A stretch of DNA of 49,728 bases from Streptosporangiaceae bacterium (lineage in GTDB: Bacteria; Actinomycetota; Actinomycetes; Streptosporangiales; Streptosporangiaceae): contig JASHOL010000469.1 in NCBI GenBank assembly GCA_030041135.1, forward strand, positions 1 through 49,728, given 5' to 3'. The notes under the pieces were generated by a model. That model saw nothing but the letters and a program-made list of their open reading frames with translations, had not been told where the DNA came from and did not search any database. The translations under genes were made by a program, and so were the position numbers. Below are positions 34,694-44,223 of the stretch, piece after piece; the first letter of the stretch is position 1, and the number at the start of each line of letters is the position of its first letter.

Positions 34694-34792
34694 GACTTCT
34701 CCCCGTCACGGCAGGTCGCTGTCGAGAGAAAGCGATCTACGTCGCCTGAATCATCTCGGGCATCGTACTACCGGCAGATAAACGCCCAGTTC

Positions 34793-36319
<1,527 letters not shown>

Positions 36320-36360
36320 TTACTGCCCTTGCTGGCGCTCGCGGAGTTCTCGCCGCCCAG

Positions 36361-36366
36361 TACCAT
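36361..36366 (+). promoter_or_regulatory. -10 box of a probable leaderless NYN-gene promoter
   Basis: TACCAT lies 7 bases before the ATG at 36374 with no ribosome site between. This selects 36374 rather than the ORF-track start at 36314. Confidence 0.4.
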
Positions 36367-36373
36367 CCCTGGC

Positions 36374-37168
36374 ATGGAAGACAGCCTGGGCAGCGAGAGC
36401 GCCGCGAAGCTCGCCGTGCTCATCGACGCCGACAACACGCGGCCCTCCGTCATCGAAGGCCTGCTGGCCGAGGTCGCCAAGTTCGGGACCGCGACCGTCA
36501 AGCGCGCCTACGGCGACTGGACCGGAACCCAGCTGCGCGGGTGGAAGGATCAGCTGCTGGCCCAGTCCATCCAGCCGATCCAGCAGTTTGCCTACACCAG
36601 CGGCAAGAACGCCACGGACGCGGCCATGGTCATCGATGCGATGGACCTGCTGTACTCGGGGCGCTTCGACGGGTTCTGCCTCGTCTCTAGCGACAGTGAC
36701 TTTACCCGCCTGGCGGCTCGGATTCGCGAGTCAGGGCTGACCGTGTACGGATTCGGCGAGCGCAAGACGCCCAAGCCATTCGTCGCCGCCTGCGACAAGT
36801 TCATTTACATCGAGAACCTTGCCTATCACGAGGACGCGGCCGTGCACGAGGACGCCGCCCTGAAGCCGACCCCGCGCCTGTCCGCGGCGAAGCTGAAGCG
36901 AGACGCCGCGCTGGTCACCATGCTCCGCAACGCCGTTGAGGCGGCGTCTGACGACGACGGCTGGGCGGTGCTGGCGTCGGTCGGACACATCCTCACCGAG
37001 CAGCGCCCGGACTTCGACTCTCGCAACTACGGCTACGCCAAGCTCAGCGACCTGATGGCCGCCACCACGCTGTTCGAACTGGAACGCCGCAGCCCGGGCG
37101 ACGGCAAGCCGGCGATCATCTACGTTCAGGACAACCGCCTCCGCCCGGCCAAGAGATCGTCAAGATAG
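36374..37168 (+). CDS. NYN-domain (PIN-like) ribonuclease with C-terminal OST-HTH domain
   Basis: A 264-residue protein. The NYN/LabA-like domain shows the acidic site residues in VLIDADN, KNATDAAMVIDAMDLL and LVSSDSDFTRLA, and the family signature ERKTPKPFVAACDKFIYIENL. From about residue 165 to the end is an OST-HTH/LOTUS-like winged helix (LRNAVEAASDDDGWAVLASVGHIL; YGYAKLSDLMAAT). NYN proteins are predicted metal-dependent RNases, and LOTUS domains bind RNA, including G-rich RNA. It is transcribed divergently from guaB1 with a 147-base gap. Confidence 0.88.
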   Translation: MEDSLGSESAAKLAVLIDADNTRPSVIEGLLAEVAKFGTATVKRAYGDWTGTQLRGWKDQLLAQSIQPIQQFAYTSGKNATDAAMVIDAMDLLYSGRFDGFCLVSSDSDFTRLAARIRESGLTVYGFGERKTPKPFVAACDKFIYIENLAYHEDAAVHEDAALKPTPRLSAAKLKRDAALVTMLRNAVEAASDDDGWAVLASVGHILTEQRPDFDSRNYGYAKLSDLMAATTLFELERRSPGDGKPAIIYVQDNRLRPAKRSSR

Positions 37169-37173
37169 GCCGC

Positions 37174-38016
37174 CTAGGCCGGGGGCCAGATCTCCTGCAG
37201 CTTGCCGATCTCACGACCGGCCTGCACGGCGCCTGCCTCGATCGCGGCAGGCCACTGGTGCCCGGTGTTCGCTCCGATGGCCGCGAACGACGCATCATCC
37301 GCGGTGATGACGTGCACGATCGCCGTGCCGAGCGCAGCGATCTGGGCGTCCAGTTCCGCGCGCGCCTCCGGGTCTGCCCGGATCGGCCCGATTACGACGA
37401 CGAGGTCATGCCCGGCCGCAAGGTCGACGTTGTAGGCGGAGTGGACACCGCCGTCCGCGTAGCGACGCCCGCCGATCTCGACCAGGGCGTGGATACCCGG
37501 AATGTTACCGCTGGCCATGACCGCGTCGAGCAAGGCAACGCCCGAGTTGGCGTCGAAGGTGACCCGGCCTCCCGACTCTGCGTCGACGGCGGCGAGCACC
37601 AGCTTCCTGGCCGGCCAGTCCTGGATCGGTAGCTGGGCAGAGACCTCGTGCCTGCGCTCGGCGGCGGGCACCAGAACGGAACCGAGGGGAGGCAGATTGG
37701 CGATGCGGCGGGCTGCTTCCTGCCGGCTGCTTGCCCCCGCGATGGCCGATCGCACGGCCGCCGGATAGCCCCGCAGCAGGGCCGGGAGCTGAACGAGGGG
37801 GAAGTCCGCGCGGCGGTATCTCGCGGCGACATCGGCGAGCGTTCCGGTGGCGAGCTGTGCCCCCGTCCGGGCGCCAGCCGAGGTTCCCACGATCAGGTCG
37901 GCTTCAGCAAGGTCGCAGCCCTTGGCTCGCAAGGTGTCGATGAGGCCGGCCATCCACGCTCCGCCGGCGGTGCCGCCGCCGGTCAGGACGAGTGCTCTGG
38001 TGCTAGCTGTCGCCAC
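37174..38016 (-). CDS. Patatin-like phospholipase
   Basis: A 280-residue Ser-Asp dyad lipase: oxyanion motif LTGGGTAGGAWMAGL (11-25), nucleophile S46 in IVGTSAGAR, and the catalytic Asp in YADGGVHSAYNVDLA. No signal peptide, so the enzyme is cytosolic or peripheral and would act on phospholipids or acyl esters. It follows the lactone-oxidase gene on the same strand by 39 bases and may be co-transcribed with it; its stop is 5 bases from the convergent NYN gene. Confidence 0.9.
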   Translation of the reverse strand: MATASTRALVLTGGGTAGGAWMAGLIDTLRAKGCDLAEADLIVGTSAGARTGAQLATGTLADVAARYRRADFPLVQLPALLRGYPAAVRSAIAGASSRQEAARRIANLPPLGSVLVPAAERRHEVSAQLPIQDWPARKLVLAAVDAESGGRVTFDANSGVALLDAVMASGNIPGIHALVEIGGRRYADGGVHSAYNVDLAAGHDLVVVIGPIRADPEARAELDAQIAALGTAIVHVITADDASFAAIGANTGHQWPAAIEAGAVQAGREIGKLQEIWPPA

Positions 38017-38055
38017 AGCGCGATCCTTTCGCTGGCGAGCTCGATCGGCCTTAGA

Positions 38056-39408
38056 TCAGGAACCGAGCACTTGCGTGAGGTACGGGTTACCGAACCGCCG
38101 GTCCGGGTCCACCGCGTTGCGCAGGGCGACGAAGTCGCCGAATTTCGGGTACCCGCGCGCGAGGTACTCGGCATCGCGGGTGTGCATCTTGCCCCAGTGC
38201 GGCCTCCCGCCGACAGCCGTCATAATCGCCTCGACCTCGGTGAAGTAGGCCTCGTGCGGCGACGGGTGGAAGACATGGAACGCGATGTAGGCGCTGTCGC
38301 GGCCGTATGCGGTTGACAGCCACAGGTTGTCCGATGGGGTCACGCGCACCTCGATCGGGAAGCTGATGCGCCAGTCGCGCCGCTGGATCACGGCCTTGAC
38401 CTCGGCCAGCACGTCCGACAGCGCGGCCCGCGGCACCGCGTACTCCTGTTCCTTGAACCGCACCCGGCGCGGGCTGGTAAAGACGCGGTAGGCAGCGTCG
38501 ATGTAGGTCCGCGAGCCGAGCGCCCTCGCGGCCAGCGAGTTTACCGTCGGGATCACCGCGGGAACCCGGCGGCCGAGCTGATTCGTGGCGTTGAAGACCG
38601 TGTTGGTCAGGAACTCGTCGTCCAGCCAGTACCGCCACCGCGGCACCGGGCGCGCCGGGCCGTCAGATCGGTTGTTCCGCTTAGTGAGGCAGCCCTCGCT
38701 GTAAGGGAACCAGTAGAACTCGAAGTGCTCGTTGTCGGAGGTCAGCTCGTCCAGCTCGCTGATCACGCGGGACCAGGTCATTGGCTCCTCGCGCGCCTCA
38801 AGCAGGAAGGCCGGCACGACGCTGAATGTCACCGCGGTGACAATTCCGAGCGCACCGAGGCCAACGCGGGCCGCGTCGAACAGGCCGGTCGCGCCGGGCA
38901 GGGACAGCCCGCCGGAGGGTGAGTCTACCGAGCAGTTCACGATGCAGCCGTCGGCAAGGACAAGCTCCAGGCCCGCGATCTGCGCGGCCATGCCGCCGAC
39001 GTCGCGGCCGGTGCCGTGGGTGCCCGTCTGCGTGGCGCCCGCCACCGTCTGTACCTGGATGTCGCCCATGTTGGCAAGCGACAGGCCACGGGCCAGCAAC
39101 TCGGCGTTGAGCACAGACAGCGGACAGCCGGCCTCGACCGTGACCGTTCCGGCCGCCGCATCGACCGACCTGATCGCCGTCAGACCGCCCGGCCTGAGCA
39201 GCACGCCGTCGGAGACGGCAGTCGGAGTGAAGGAGTGTCCGCTGCCGGTCATACGGACTCTCAGCCCATCTTCGGCCGCCTGCCGGACTTCGGCGGCCAC
39301 CTCCTCGGCAGACCCAGGGCGAGCAGTACGACGTGGGCTGGCCGTGACGTTCCCGGCCCAGTTGTGCCAGCCGGCGGACCCGCCGGCCTGCGCGCGATCG
39401 CTTCGCAT
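38056..39408 (-). CDS. D-arabinono-1,4-lactone oxidase family FAD enzyme
   Basis: A 450-residue FAD-linked oxidase of the VAO/ALO type: the PCMH domain opens with WAGNVTASPRRTARPGSAEEV, contains RMTGSGHSFTP (the His region where related enzymes bind FAD) and QTGTHGTGRDVGGMA; the C-terminal ALO domain ends in PHWGKMH. These enzymes oxidise sugar lactones or alditols with O2. The ATG at 39408 is preferred; the ORF extends to 39435 and would overlap the MFS gene. It forms an apparent operon MFS-oxidase-patatin. Confidence 0.9.
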   Translation of the reverse strand: MRSDRAQAGGSAGWHNWAGNVTASPRRTARPGSAEEVAAEVRQAAEDGLRVRMTGSGHSFTPTAVSDGVLLRPGGLTAIRSVDAAAGTVTVEAGCPLSVLNAELLARGLSLANMGDIQVQTVAGATQTGTHGTGRDVGGMAAQIAGLELVLADGCIVNCSVDSPSGGLSLPGATGLFDAARVGLGALGIVTAVTFSVVPAFLLEAREEPMTWSRVISELDELTSDNEHFEFYWFPYSEGCLTKRNNRSDGPARPVPRWRYWLDDEFLTNTVFNATNQLGRRVPAVIPTVNSLAARALGSRTYIDAAYRVFTSPRRVRFKEQEYAVPRAALSDVLAEVKAVIQRRDWRISFPIEVRVTPSDNLWLSTAYGRDSAYIAFHVFHPSPHEAYFTEVEAIMTAVGGRPHWGKMHTRDAEYLARGYPKFGDFVALRNAVDPDRRFGNPYLTQVLGS

Positions 39409-39412
39409 CGAC

Positions 39413-40708
39413 CTATTGTGCCGCCAGCACCTCACCAGTCGCGCACAGCCTGCGCCGCCCCAGAAGGCAGACTGTCACCGCCAGCGCGCCACACCCGGCC
39501 GCGAACTCGTAGCTGACGCGAGGTCCGGCCGCGTCGACAAGCTGGCCCGCGACGGACGAGCCGATCGCGACCCCCACCGAGATCGTCGAGGACAGCCACG
39601 TCATGGCCTCGGTCCGCCGCACATCGCTGGCCTGGCGCTCGACCAGGCTGTACCCCGCGATGAGCGTGGGGGAGATCGTGAGCCCGCAGACCAGCATGGT
39701 CAGGTCGAGCGAGACCAGGCTCGGCTGCATCCAGAACGTAGCGACTCCGGCTGCTGTGATCGCCAGCGTCACCAAGAACCGGCGCTCCAGCGGGGCCTGC
39801 CAGGTCCGCGATCCGTACCACAGCCCGCCGAGCGCGCTGCCGAGCGCATACGTCCCGAGAATGAATCCCGCCAGCGGCTTGTGGCCCTGCACTTGGGCGA
39901 AGTCCACGGTGGAAAGGTCGATGGCCGCGAACATAGCGCCGAGGAACAGGTAGACCGGCGCCAGGGTGGCCAGGCCCGGCGCGGCCAGCCCTCGCCATAG
40001 CGGCCGGGCACCGGCCGCTGGCTCGTCCCCGCTGCCGCCGCTGGTCCGCAGTCCGTGCGGCGGCTCGGTACGGCGCTGCGCGGCGAACAGCAGCGTCCCG
40101 ATCACGCAGACGACCAGTGCGGTGCCGACGCCCGACGCGGGCAGCAGCTTGGTAGCCAGCAGCGTGACCACCGCCGGACCGGCCACGAAAATCATCTCGT
40201 CCACGACGGACTCGAGCGCGAATGCCGAGTGCAGCCTGGGGGAGTCGGCCAGCAGCGTGCTCCACCGGGCCCTGACCATCGAGCCAAGCGAAGGCATTGA
40301 CGCGCCCGCGAGGCAGCCGGTCATCAGCAGCGCCCACACCGGCGCGTGCAACTCCGCGCACGCGATGAACACGCTCGTGCTGAGGGCGAAGAACGCGACC
40401 AGCGGCCGCAGGACCCGGCCCTGGCCGAACCGGTCGGCGAGAGTGGCTATGCGCGGCGCGCAGACCGCGTACCCGACGGAGCCTGCGCCGGAAACGAAGC
40501 CAGCCAGGCCGTACTGTCCGGTCGTGGCCTTCACCAGCAGGACGGTGCCGAGACCGAACATCGACATTGGCAGCCGGCCGATCGCGGCCGACACGGAAAA
40601 CCTCGCCGCGCCAGGGATCCGGAGCAAGCTCAGGTACGCGTTCTCGCTCGCCCGGTGCGCCCGCCCGGGCTGCTCTACCTCAAGTGCTGTAACCTGCGCC
40701 TGCGTCAT
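39413..40708 (-). CDS. Major facilitator superfamily transporter
   Basis: A 431-residue transporter with twelve predicted helices. The loop between helices 2 and 3 reads ATLADRFGQGRVLRP, the MFS-type conserved turn, and repeats with SYLVERQASDVRRTEAMT-like sequence in the second half. It resembles actinobacterial drug/solute exporters. The ORF begins at 40777, but MTQAQVTALEVEQ (40708) follows GGAGG by 11 bases and is chosen. The stop lies 4 bases from the lactone-oxidase start. Confidence 0.88.
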   Translation of the reverse strand: MTQAQVTALEVEQPGRAHRASENAYLSLLRIPGAARFSVSAAIGRLPMSMFGLGTVLLVKATTGQYGLAGFVSGAGSVGYAVCAPRIATLADRFGQGRVLRPLVAFFALSTSVFIACAELHAPVWALLMTGCLAGASMPSLGSMVRARWSTLLADSPRLHSAFALESVVDEMIFVAGPAVVTLLATKLLPASGVGTALVVCVIGTLLFAAQRRTEPPHGLRTSGGSGDEPAAGARPLWRGLAAPGLATLAPVYLFLGAMFAAIDLSTVDFAQVQGHKPLAGFILGTYALGSALGGLWYGSRTWQAPLERRFLVTLAITAAGVATFWMQPSLVSLDLTMLVCGLTISPTLIAGYSLVERQASDVRRTEAMTWLSSTISVGVAIGSSVAGQLVDAAGPRVSYEFAAGCGALAVTVCLLGRRRLCATGEVLAAQ

Positions 40709-40874
40709 CTGCCGTCTAGCCTCCGGCTCCGAGACTAACGACCGGCACTGACAGTCTGGAATCGGATTTTCCGTCATCTGAGTAACTGCAGTAACGCGGC
40801 CCGCTGGCAGCCGACGGTGAATTCGCCGGCCACCCCTTCAGGCCGCGAATCCCGGCAGTTATGGTTGAAGCCCT

Positions 40875-42152
40875 ATGGGACGCTCAGATCGGGACGCCGA
40901 CGAGAGCCCGGCGTCCACGAGACGCTGGCGTAGCGCCAGCATGCCCCTGGGAACGCCGTCGGCCAGGCGCCTGGCCGCGGTCGGCGCGGTCGCGGTCCTC
41001 GGCCTCAGCATCCACGACGGCGTCGCCGCCGGGTCTTCCGGCCGTCCGGACTCGCCGGACCGGGCGATTGGCCCCCTATCCGCGACCGAGCCCTCTTCGG
41101 TCCCGCACCTCAAGGCCGAGGGCTGGCTAGTCGCACCGGATACGACGAACGTCGCCAGCGAGCAGAACGCCAGCCGGGTGGCGGCCGAGGCAGCGAAGGC
41201 GAGCCCGTTCCGCCAGATAATCCTGCCGGACCTGCTCGTCGTTGCCCCCAAGGGTCTCACCGCCAGCCAGGTGACCAGACTTCGCAAGGTCACGGGCGTG
41301 CGGGACATGATCACCTTCGACGGCGCCCAGATCACGGCGGGCGGACGGCCGGTCAGCGTGATCGGGGTAGACCCGGCGACGTTCAGGTCCTGGGTCCCGC
41401 TGGCGGCAGCCTCCAACCAGGGGCTCTGGTCGGCGCTGAGCCGGGACGAATTCGTGGCCTCGCTTTCGGCCGGCAAGGCGCTCGGGCTGAAGGCCGGGAA
41501 GAGCTATGCGCTGACCGGGGCGACCAGTCAGGTCGTCACGTATGCGACGTCGGCCAGCCTCGGCCTTAGCGGCGTGGACCTGCTGGTGAACGAGGCGACC
41601 TCGCGCAAGCTCGGCCTGGTCAGGCAGGTGGCCGGCCTGATCAGCGCGCCCGGCGTGAGCCTGGCCACGCTGGACCAGGAGGTTTCCAAGATCCTCGGGC
41701 CCGGCGGGCGGATCGAGGTCCTCCGCAGCCAGAAGCTTCCTGTGGCCACCGTCGCGGCCGGCACCAGGCCCACCACGTACCTGCAGCTGTTCAAGGCCTC
41801 CGCTGCGGACTTCTGCCCTGGGCTGTCCTGGACGGTTCTCGCCGCGATCGGGCAGATCGAGAGCGCAGACGGCGAGAACAACGGGCCCTCGACGGCCGGA
41901 GCGCTTGGTCCGATGCAGTTCCTGCCGTCCACGTGGGCAATCTGGGGCATCGACGGGTTCGGCGAGACCGGGCCGCCCGACATCCTCGACCCCTACGACG
42001 CCGTCCCGTCGGCCGCGAGGCTCCTGTGCGCCGATGGGGCCGCGGCGGGCGGCTCGGCGTTGCGCCAGGCGATCTTCGACTACAACCACGCGACCTGGTA
42101 CGTCAACGAGGTCCTGGCGCTGGCGGCCGAATACGCCGCCGATTACGACTAG
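40875..42152 (+). CDS. Lytic transglycosylase-like protein with an extra periplasmic-type domain
   Basis: A 425-residue exported or anchored protein: short basic head, a hydrophobic segment (LAAVGAVAVLGLSI, about 32-50), a middle domain of about 200 residues (PDLLVVAPKGLTASQVTRLR through EVSKILGPGGRIEVLR) that resembles the MacB/FtsX-type extracellular domain, and a C-terminal SLT-like domain (ILDPYDAVPSAARLLC, FDYNHATWYVNEVL) with the catalytic Glu in IGQIESADG. It would cut peptidoglycan outside the membrane. TATGGT lies 9 bases before the ATG with a weak -35 at 40837, suggesting a leaderless transcript. Confidence 0.85.
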   Translation: MGRSDRDADESPASTRRWRSASMPLGTPSARRLAAVGAVAVLGLSIHDGVAAGSSGRPDSPDRAIGPLSATEPSSVPHLKAEGWLVAPDTTNVASEQNASRVAAEAAKASPFRQIILPDLLVVAPKGLTASQVTRLRKVTGVRDMITFDGAQITAGGRPVSVIGVDPATFRSWVPLAAASNQGLWSALSRDEFVASLSAGKALGLKAGKSYALTGATSQVVTYATSASLGLSGVDLLVNEATSRKLGLVRQVAGLISAPGVSLATLDQEVSKILGPGGRIEVLRSQKLPVATVAAGTRPTTYLQLFKASAADFCPGLSWTVLAAIGQIESADGENNGPSTAGALGPMQFLPSTWAIWGIDGFGETGPPDILDPYDAVPSAARLLCADGAAAGGSALRQAIFDYNHATWYVNEVLALAAEYAADYD

Positions 42153-42177
42153 TCCGGCCGGTCAGCGACGTTTGGGC

Positions 42178-42201
42178 AGCCCGTTATTGGGGGAACGGGC
42201 T
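42178..42201 (+). terminator. Hairpin after the transglycosylase gene
   Basis: AGCCCGTT and AACGGGCT form a perfect 8-bp stem with an 8-base loop (ATTGGGGG), 25 bases past the stop codon and 85 before the ferrochelatase start. Confidence 0.6.
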
Positions 42202-42286
42202 CGGCTCCTGGCCCCGTGCCGGCCGATGGTTCTACCGCGCGGGGCTGGCGGTAAAACCCGCGTCCGGTCCCTGGTTGGATGGGGGG

Positions 42287-43405
42287 ATGGCCGGTTACGA
42301 CGCGTTCCTGCTTGTGTCCTTCGGCGGTCCCGAGGGGCCGGACGATGTCATCCCGTTCCTGCACAACGTCACGGCCGGCCGGGGAGTGCCGCCCGAGCGC
42401 CTGGCCCAGGTCGCCGAGCACTACTACCAGTTCGGCGGGGTCAGCCCGATCAACCAGCAGTGCCGCGACCTGCTCGCGGCGCTCGAGAAGGAGTTCGCCG
42501 CGACCGGGATCTGCTTGCCGGTCTACTGGGGTAACCGGAACTGGCGGCCGTACCTCACCGACACGATGCGGCAGATGGCAGCCGACGGGGTGACTCGCGC
42601 GCTCGCACTCGTCACGTCCGCGTACAGTTCGTTCTCCAGCTGCCGGCAGTACCTTGATGACATCGAGGCAGCCCGCGTGGCCGTCGGGCCGGCCGCCCCG
42701 CAGGTTGACAAGCTCAGGCAGTTCTTCAACCATCCCGGCTTTATCGAGCCGAACGCCGACGCCGTGGCCGCGGCGGCCAGCTCGCTCGGGCCGGCCGCCG
42801 CCGGGACCTGGGACCTGGTATTTACCGCGCACAGCATCCCGCTCGGGATGTCGCAGGCCAGCGGGCCGCCAGGCGGGCCGTGGCCGACGGGAGCCGGCGG
42901 CCCGGCCGGAGGTGCGTACCCAGCGCAGCTCGCCGACGCGGCCGGCCTGGTTGCTTCGCTCGTGGACTACGACCGTCCCTGGCGGCTGGCCTACAACAGC
43001 CGCAGCGGGCCGCCCTCGGTCCCGTGGCTCGAGCCCGACATCAACGACTGCCTGAAGGAGCTGGCGGCATCCGGATCGCAGGCCGTGGTCGTGTCACCGG
43101 TCGGCTTCGTCAGCGATCACATGGAGGTCATATTCGACCTGGACGTGGAGGCCGCGCAGACGGCGCAGCGGCTCGGTCTCCAGTTCGCCAGGGCGGCCAC
43201 GGCAGGGACCGACCCGCGGTTCGTGTCCATGATCGCCGACCTGGTACGCGAGCGGACCGACGCTGCGACCCCGGCCGCGCTTGGCAGCTTCGGCGTCGGG
43301 CCGGACTCCTGCCCGCCCGGGTGCTGCGGCCAGGGCGCCCGACGTCCCGCGGGCGGACCCGGGGGATCGCCCGCCCAGGCTGAACCGGCAGGGGGACTGC
43401 GGTGA
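42287..43405 (+). CDS. cpfC: Coproporphyrin III ferrochelatase
   Basis: A 372-residue ferrochelatase that inserts Fe2+ into coproporphyrin III in the actinobacterial haem route. LLVSFGGPEGPDDVIPFL opens the protein; the metal-site H182 is in FTAHSIP and E280 in VSDHMEVIFDLD. A Gly/Pro-rich loop (about 190-210) is inserted after the active-site His. C342, C346 and C347 in SCPPGCC are candidates for the [2Fe-2S] ligands known in actinobacterial homologues. The ORF track begins at 41933, but the ATG at 42287 has a G-rich ribosome site and begins at homology. Confidence 0.93.
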   Translation: MAGYDAFLLVSFGGPEGPDDVIPFLHNVTAGRGVPPERLAQVAEHYYQFGGVSPINQQCRDLLAALEKEFAATGICLPVYWGNRNWRPYLTDTMRQMAADGVTRALALVTSAYSSFSSCRQYLDDIEAARVAVGPAAPQVDKLRQFFNHPGFIEPNADAVAAAASSLGPAAAGTWDLVFTAHSIPLGMSQASGPPGGPWPTGAGGPAGGAYPAQLADAAGLVASLVDYDRPWRLAYNSRSGPPSVPWLEPDINDCLKELAASGSQAVVVSPVGFVSDHMEVIFDLDVEAAQTAQRLGLQFARAATAGTDPRFVSMIADLVRERTDAATPAALGSFGVGPDSCPPGCCGQGARRPAGGPGGSPAQAEPAGGLR

Positions 43406-44223
43406 CACCGGATCCGGCCGAGCTTCTTGAGCTCGCCTCGGCCGCGGCCGAGGAGGCGGCCGAGTTGCTGCTGAGCCGGCACGGTGACGTGCGAGTCGTC
43501 GAGACCAAGTCGAGCCCGACCGACGTCGTGACCGAGATGGACGGCGCGGCCGAGGAGCTGATCAGGCACCGGATCCTCGCCGACCGGCCGGGCGATGCGA
43601 TCCTCGGCGAAGAAGGCGGCCAGACCGGTGCCGGCAGCCAGGTGCGCTGGATCGTGGACCCGCTCGACGGCACGGTGAACTACCTCTACGGGCTGCCCGA
43701 GTGGGCGGTGAGCATCGCGGCCGAGGTCTCCGGCACCGTAGTGGCCGGAGTCGTCTGCGCCCCGCTGCAGCGCAACACGTATAAGGCCGCGATCGGCCGG
43801 GGCGCGTGGCTGCATTCGGGCTGGCAGCCCGAACCGGTCCCCCTGTCGTGCAACACCGGCATAGATCTAGCCGACGCGCTGGTGGCTACGGGCTTCAGCT
43901 ACTCGGCCGCGCAGCGCGCGGGGCAAGGCTCGGTGGTCGCGCAGTTGCTGCCGCGAGTGCGCGACATCAGGCGCGCGGGCGCCGCGGCGATCGATCTGTG
44001 CTCGCTGGCGGCCGGCCGGGTAGACGCGTACTACGAGAGCGGCGTCTACTACTGGGACGTCGCGGCCGGCAGCCTGATCGCGCGGGAGGCCGGCGCACAC
44101 GTCGGCGGCCTGCACGGACACGACGCCGGTCCGGCCCTCACGCTGGCCGCGAGCCCGGCCCTGTTCGGGCCGTTGCACGATCTGCTGGCCGGCCTGTGGA
44201 CCGCAACGGCGGCGGGAACCTAG
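43402..44223 (+). CDS. Inositol monophosphatase family protein
   Basis: A 273-residue Mg-dependent phosphatase. The metal-site motifs are ILGEEGG, WIVDPLDGTVNYLYGLP and, near the end, YYWDVAAGSLIAREAGAHVGG. Members hydrolyse inositol phosphate, histidinol phosphate or related sugars. Its GTG start overlaps the cpfC stop by 4 bases (GTGA), so the two are co-translated, although no metabolic link is obvious. Its stop codon overlaps that of the convergent pseudokinase gene (CTAG). Confidence 0.92.
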   Translation: MTPDPAELLELASAAAEEAAELLLSRHGDVRVVETKSSPTDVVTEMDGAAEELIRHRILADRPGDAILGEEGGQTGAGSQVRWIVDPLDGTVNYLYGLPEWAVSIAAEVSGTVVAGVVCAPLQRNTYKAAIGRGAWLHSGWQPEPVPLSCNTGIDLADALVATGFSYSAAQRAGQGSVVAQLLPRVRDIRRAGAAAIDLCSLAAGRVDAYYESGVYYWDVAAGSLIAREAGAHVGGLHGHDAGPALTLAASPALFGPLHDLLAGLWTATAAGT

